DNA of 25,386 nucleotides. It comes from JAJFTV01 sp964426355. GTDB lineage: Bacteria; Chloroflexota; Anaerolineae; Anaerolineales; Anaerolineaceae. Location of the stretch: positions 1 through 25,386 of the forward strand of contig CAYRRA010000038.1 in the NCBI GenBank assembly GCA_964426355.1, read 5' to 3'. The position numbers and the translations under genes are program-made. Shown here piece after piece: positions 22,828-25,386 of this stretch; within the stretch, counting starts at the first letter, position 1; the number at the start of each line of letters is the position of its first letter. Below the pieces are notes generated by a model that was not told the DNA's origin, ran no database searches, and worked only from the letters and a program-made list of their open reading frames with translations.

Positions 22828-24618
22828 ATGAAATGCAAGACGAATAAAAAGCAAGTAGGCATAGCAATGCTCATCACATTAGCTTTACTTGCAGCAAGCT
22901 TTCTGTATGTTCAAGCTGCCCCGTCTGAGCAAACGGAAGCTCCAAAGATGAGCTTGTTGATGGCAATCATCATCGGCGTAATGTACTATGCCTCCCTTTC
23001 ACCTTTCTTTGCAAACCTGGGCTACACCGTCCTCTATCGTCCCTTGGTTGCTGGTACATTAGTCGGTATCGTAATGGGACGCCCTGCTGAAGGTATTGCC
23101 ATTGGCGCGAATATCAACGTGCTTTACCTGGGTTGGATATCCGCTGGCGGTTCCCTCCCGGGTGATCCTGGTTTAGCGGGTTACCTGGGCACCGCACTGG
23201 CGCTGGGTGGTGGGTTGAGCAATGAAGCAGCTTTGGCTTTGGCTGCACCACTTGGTCTGTTAGGCAGCCTGACCTGGTCTTTGCGCATGTCAGCTTGTTC
23301 TGTAATCCCCCACTGGGCAGATGGTTTTGCTGACAAAGCAGACATCAAAGGAGTGGCTCGCTCAAATTACATATACTCTCAACCCTTCCTGTTTCTGATT
23401 TATGCTGTTCCTGTCATTTTGGCAGCCTATCTTGGGTCTGCCGCGGTTGGAGCAGCACTAAACTGGATTGGTGCAAACGCCATTTGGGTCATGAGTGGTT
23501 TATTTGCAGCCAGCGGTATGTTGGCTGGTCTTGGTATCGCACTCAACCTGAAGTTCCTGCTAACAAAAAACGTCTGGCCCTACTTCTTTGCTGGTTACGT
23601 TGTGACAACAATGATGGGTGGCGGTGTCAACCTTTTGATGTTCGCGGTGATTGGTGGTGTTTTAGCCTTCATTCACGTTCTGTTTACCTCAAAAGGTGAG
23701 GAGATCACAACTACAGTAAGCGAGGTCGATGAAAACAAACCCAGAATCCTTACACGGAAAGATGTTTTCTCCTCATGGTGGCGCTGGTTATTCTTCTCCC
23801 ATGGTACTTATAACTGGGAGCGTATGCAGGGTCTTGGTTTTGCGCATTCAATGACCCCCATTATTGCCAAGCTTTATAAGAGCAAAGAGGATATCACGGC
23901 TGCCCTTAAGCGCCATCTGGTATTCTATAACACACAACCTGATATCGGTGGTGTGATTAATGGCATCGTGATTGCCATGGAAGAAGAACGTGCCATGGGC
24001 ACAGATATCAGCGATGACGCAATCAATTCCGTCAAAGTCGGTTTGATGGGTCCCATGGCTGGTGTTGGTGACACCATTCAACAAGGTATTGCTATTCCCA
24101 TTTTACTAGCCATTGGTATGAGCATCGCCACCGGCGGACAGGTTGGAACGGCTACTCGCGGCAACATCCTCGGTCCGCTCTTCTTCCTGGTTTCTATGGC
24201 AGCATTTGTGTGGGGCGTTGGTTGGTGGTTGTACTACACCGGTTATCGCCAGGGGCGTTCTGCAGTGACGAATATTTTGCGCAGTGGTATGTTGGATCGC
24301 CTGATGACCGGCGCGATGGTACTTGGTAACTTTGTCATTGGTGCATTGACAGTTAACTTTGTAAAACTCTCAACATCTCTGGCTTTCAAAATTGGTGGTA
24401 CCGCATTCGTGCTCCAGAATATCCTCAACCAGTTTATGCCCAACTTACTGCCTTTGCTGCTGGTGTTGTTGATCTGGTGGTTAATCGCCAAAAAGCAGGT
24501 TTCACCGACAACGATCATGCTCGTTATCATTGTTGCTGGGATTCTGCTTTCCTACCCAATTTGGCCCGGTATCAACGAAGCTGGCGAGGTTATTCGAACT
24601 GGTCTCATTGGAGGTTAA
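22828..24618 (+). CDS. Fused PTS EIIC-EIID membrane component, mannose family
   Basis: A 596-residue membrane protein joining two subunits that are normally separate. Residues about 41-285 are EIIC (MAIIIGVMYYASLSPFFANL, RPLVAGTLVGIVMG, GANINVLYLGWISAGGSLPGD). A polar linker at 286-306 (SKGEEITTTVSEVDENK) follows. Residues about 307-596 are EIID (ILTRKDVFSSWWRW, YNWERMQGLGFAHSM, LKRHLVFYNTQPDIGGVI, MEEERAMG, KVGLMGPMAGVGDTI). No Met codon lies in the linker, so a separate EIID start is unlikely. An N-terminal extension (1-40) has a basic start, a hydrophobic core (10-28) and VQAAP, like a cleavable signal peptide, which EIIC proteins normally lack. GDTIQQG replaces the usual GDSxFWG of EIID. 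It imports the sugar, which is unknown. The ATG has AGGAG 8 bases upstream. Confidence 0.93.
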   Translation: MKCKTNKKQVGIAMLITLALLAASFLYVQAAPSEQTEAPKMSLLMAIIIGVMYYASLSPFFANLGYTVLYRPLVAGTLVGIVMGRPAEGIAIGANINVLYLGWISAGGSLPGDPGLAGYLGTALALGGGLSNEAALALAAPLGLLGSLTWSLRMSACSVIPHWADGFADKADIKGVARSNYIYSQPFLFLIYAVPVILAAYLGSAAVGAALNWIGANAIWVMSGLFAASGMLAGLGIALNLKFLLTKNVWPYFFAGYVVTTMMGGGVNLLMFAVIGGVLAFIHVLFTSKGEEITTTVSEVDENKPRILTRKDVFSSWWRWLFFSHGTYNWERMQGLGFAHSMTPIIAKLYKSKEDITAALKRHLVFYNTQPDIGGVINGIVIAMEEERAMGTDISDDAINSVKVGLMGPMAGVGDTIQQGIAIPILLAIGMSIATGGQVGTATRGNILGPLFFLVSMAAFVWGVGWWLYYTGYRQGRSAVTNILRSGMLDRLMTGAMVLGNFVIGALTVNFVKLSTSLAFKIGGTAFVLQNILNQFMPNLLPLLLVLLIWWLIAKKQVSPTTIMLVIIVAGILLSYPIWPGINEAGEVIRTGLIGG

Positions 24619-24661
24619 TCTGCTGAGTTTATACTGACGAAGCAGAAAAAATAACACTTGC

Positions 24662-24700
24662 GGTGGAGGTCTGTCCACCAATAACGGATGGACCTCCACC
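24662..24700 (+). other. Strong 15-bp hairpin between the EIICD and aldolase genes
   Basis: GGTGGAGGTCTGTCC (24662-24676) pairs over its full length with GGATGGACCTCCACC (24686-24700), with two G-U pairs and a 9-base loop ACCAATAAC. No T tract follows (CATGAAAAAATT), so it is not a classic intrinsic terminator. Between two genes of one operon it more likely acts as an mRNA processing or stability element that sets different levels for transporter and aldolase. Confidence 0.65.
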
Positions 24701-24735
24701 CATGAAAAAATTATTGTTAAGAAAGGTTGTTAGAT

Positions 24736-25386
24736 ATGTCAGGTATTAAGTCACATCGTTGGAACCGGATTTTCCGTAAAGACGGAAGAACGGTAATATT
24801 TGCAATGGACCATGCTGCTTCCTTTGGTTTGATGAATGGTTTGGAAAAACCAGGTGAGGTCATCGCTAAAGTACAGGCAGGAGGCGCAGATGCTATTTTA
24901 ACCACATACGGCATTGTAAAAAACTTTGCCCCCCAAATTGGTGACATGAGCATCGTTATGCGTCTGGATGGCGGAAACACCAAGTTAGCTCAGGTCCCTG
25001 GAGCCACATCATTGGTCTACAATGCTTACGATGCCTTGCGATATGGCGCAGAAGCAGTAGGGGTAATGGGTATGCCCGGATCGAAATTTGAGAGTGAAAT
25101 GCTTCCATACCTGGCAGAAATCATCTCGCAATGTGAAGAATGGGGTATCCCGGTGATGGCTGAGATGCTCCCTGCTGGTTTTGAAGATCCCGCAAAATGG
25201 TGGACACCTGAGAACATCGGTCATGCGTGCCGTATTGGTGCTGAGATGGGCGTTGATTTCATAAAAACAACGTATAGCGGTGATCCCGAAAGCTGGAAGA
25301 ATATTGTCAGCCAGATCTATACCCCCATTGTTGTCTTGGGTGGTAGTAAATCAAAAGACCCTGCAGATTTGTTGACCGGTATTTAT
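24736..25386 (+). CDS. Class I aldolase of the DeoC/LacD/FbaB type, N-terminal 217 residues
   Basis: The frame from ATG 24736 is open to the window end, so the 3' end is missing. GAAAGG lies 9 bases upstream. FAMDHAASFG (22-31, Asp25) is the usual N-terminal active-site strand, DFIKTTYSGD (174-183) carries the Schiff-base Lys177, and VVLGGSK (199-205) is the phosphate-binding loop. This group holds class I fructose-bisphosphate aldolases, LsrF-like thiolases and the aminodeoxyheptulosonate synthases; EMLPAGFEDPAKWWTP resembles the bacterial catabolic branch. It follows the PTS membrane gene by 117 bp with a strong hairpin between. It probably cleaves a ketose phosphate derived from the imported sugar. 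The exact substrate is not readable from sequence. Confidence 0.9.
   Translation, partial: MSGIKSHRWNRIFRKDGRTVIFAMDHAASFGLMNGLEKPGEVIAKVQAGGADAILTTYGIVKNFAPQIGDMSIVMRLDGGNTKLAQVPGATSLVYNAYDALRYGAEAVGVMGMPGSKFESEMLPYLAEIISQCEEWGIPVMAEMLPAGFEDPAKWWTPENIGHACRIGAEMGVDFIKTTYSGDPESWKNIVSQIYTPIVVLGGSKSKDPADLLTGIY

Noticed and set aside
1..25386. CRISPR arrays, tRNA or rRNA genes, insertion sequences, integrases
   Set aside because: I looked for repeat-spacer patterns, tRNA-like folds in the spacers and transposase or integrase motifs, and saw none.

Overview
The window looks like a scaffold from a metagenome-assembled bacterial genome: a 10-base N run at 20672-20681 interrupts a gene. No rRNA or marker gene is present, so the taxonomy is inference. 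The mix of genes fits a fermentative, probably anaerobic, Gram-positive-like or Chloroflexota (Anaerolineae) lineage. That mix is an MrfA/MrfB (YprA/YprB) pair, Asp23 next to NusB, an ATP-dependent PEP carboxykinase, a CoxS/CoxL-type molybdenum hydroxylase and a prepilin peptidase of minimal type. Base composition is moderate, with AT-rich spacers and strong Shine-Dalgarno (SD) sequences.

Layout. (1) 1-3548, plus strand: a molybdenum hydroxylase operon with the C-terminal part of the 2Fe-2S subunit, a small two-helix membrane protein, the molybdopterin subunit and a MocA-like nucleotidyltransferase. (2) 3602-5704: a membrane-anchored S41 (CtpA-like) protease on the minus strand, divergent from a class IV PLP aminotransferase on the plus strand. 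(3) 5724-10151, minus strand: a tightly overlapping operon of a MrfA-type DEAD/DEAH helicase carrying an internal HNH domain, a MrfB-type exonuclease with C-terminal repeats, and a DUF2007-like protein. This is probably a DNA repair unit. (4) 10248-11000, plus strand: an A24 prepilin peptidase. (5) 11012-15977, minus strand: asp23-like, nusB, a large surface lipoprotein with beta-sandwich domains and a TIM-barrel glycosidase-like domain, and pckA. (6) 16211-18428, plus strand: a creatininase-family hydrolase and a DMT/EamA transporter, separated by about 475 bp of AT-rich non-coding sequence with a terminator and repeated TGATA motifs. (7) 18580-25386, plus strand: a sugar phosphotransferase (PTS) locus with ptsH, ptsI, a VOC-fold protein, a GntR/HutC regulator, mannose-family EIIA, EIIB, a fused EIIC-EIID protein, and the start of a class I DeoC/LacD-type aldolase.

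The PTS locus is the most coherent system. EI and HPr would pass phosphate from PEP to EIIA (His9) and EIIB (His18). The fused EIICD would import and phosphorylate the sugar, and the aldolase would cleave a downstream sugar phosphate. A 13-bp sequence, CTGGTAATTACAA, lies just after the ptsH promoter and, inverted, just after the gntR promoter. It sits inside a 10-bp-period tandem repeat at both places. This suggests that the GntR regulator controls both transcription units.

The items most worth a second look are the HNH insertion in the MrfA helicase, the EIIC-EIID fusion with a signal-like N-terminus, the shared GntR operator, the EIIB start (a near-perfect SD with no in-frame AUG), and the 15-bp hairpin between the EIICD and aldolase genes.
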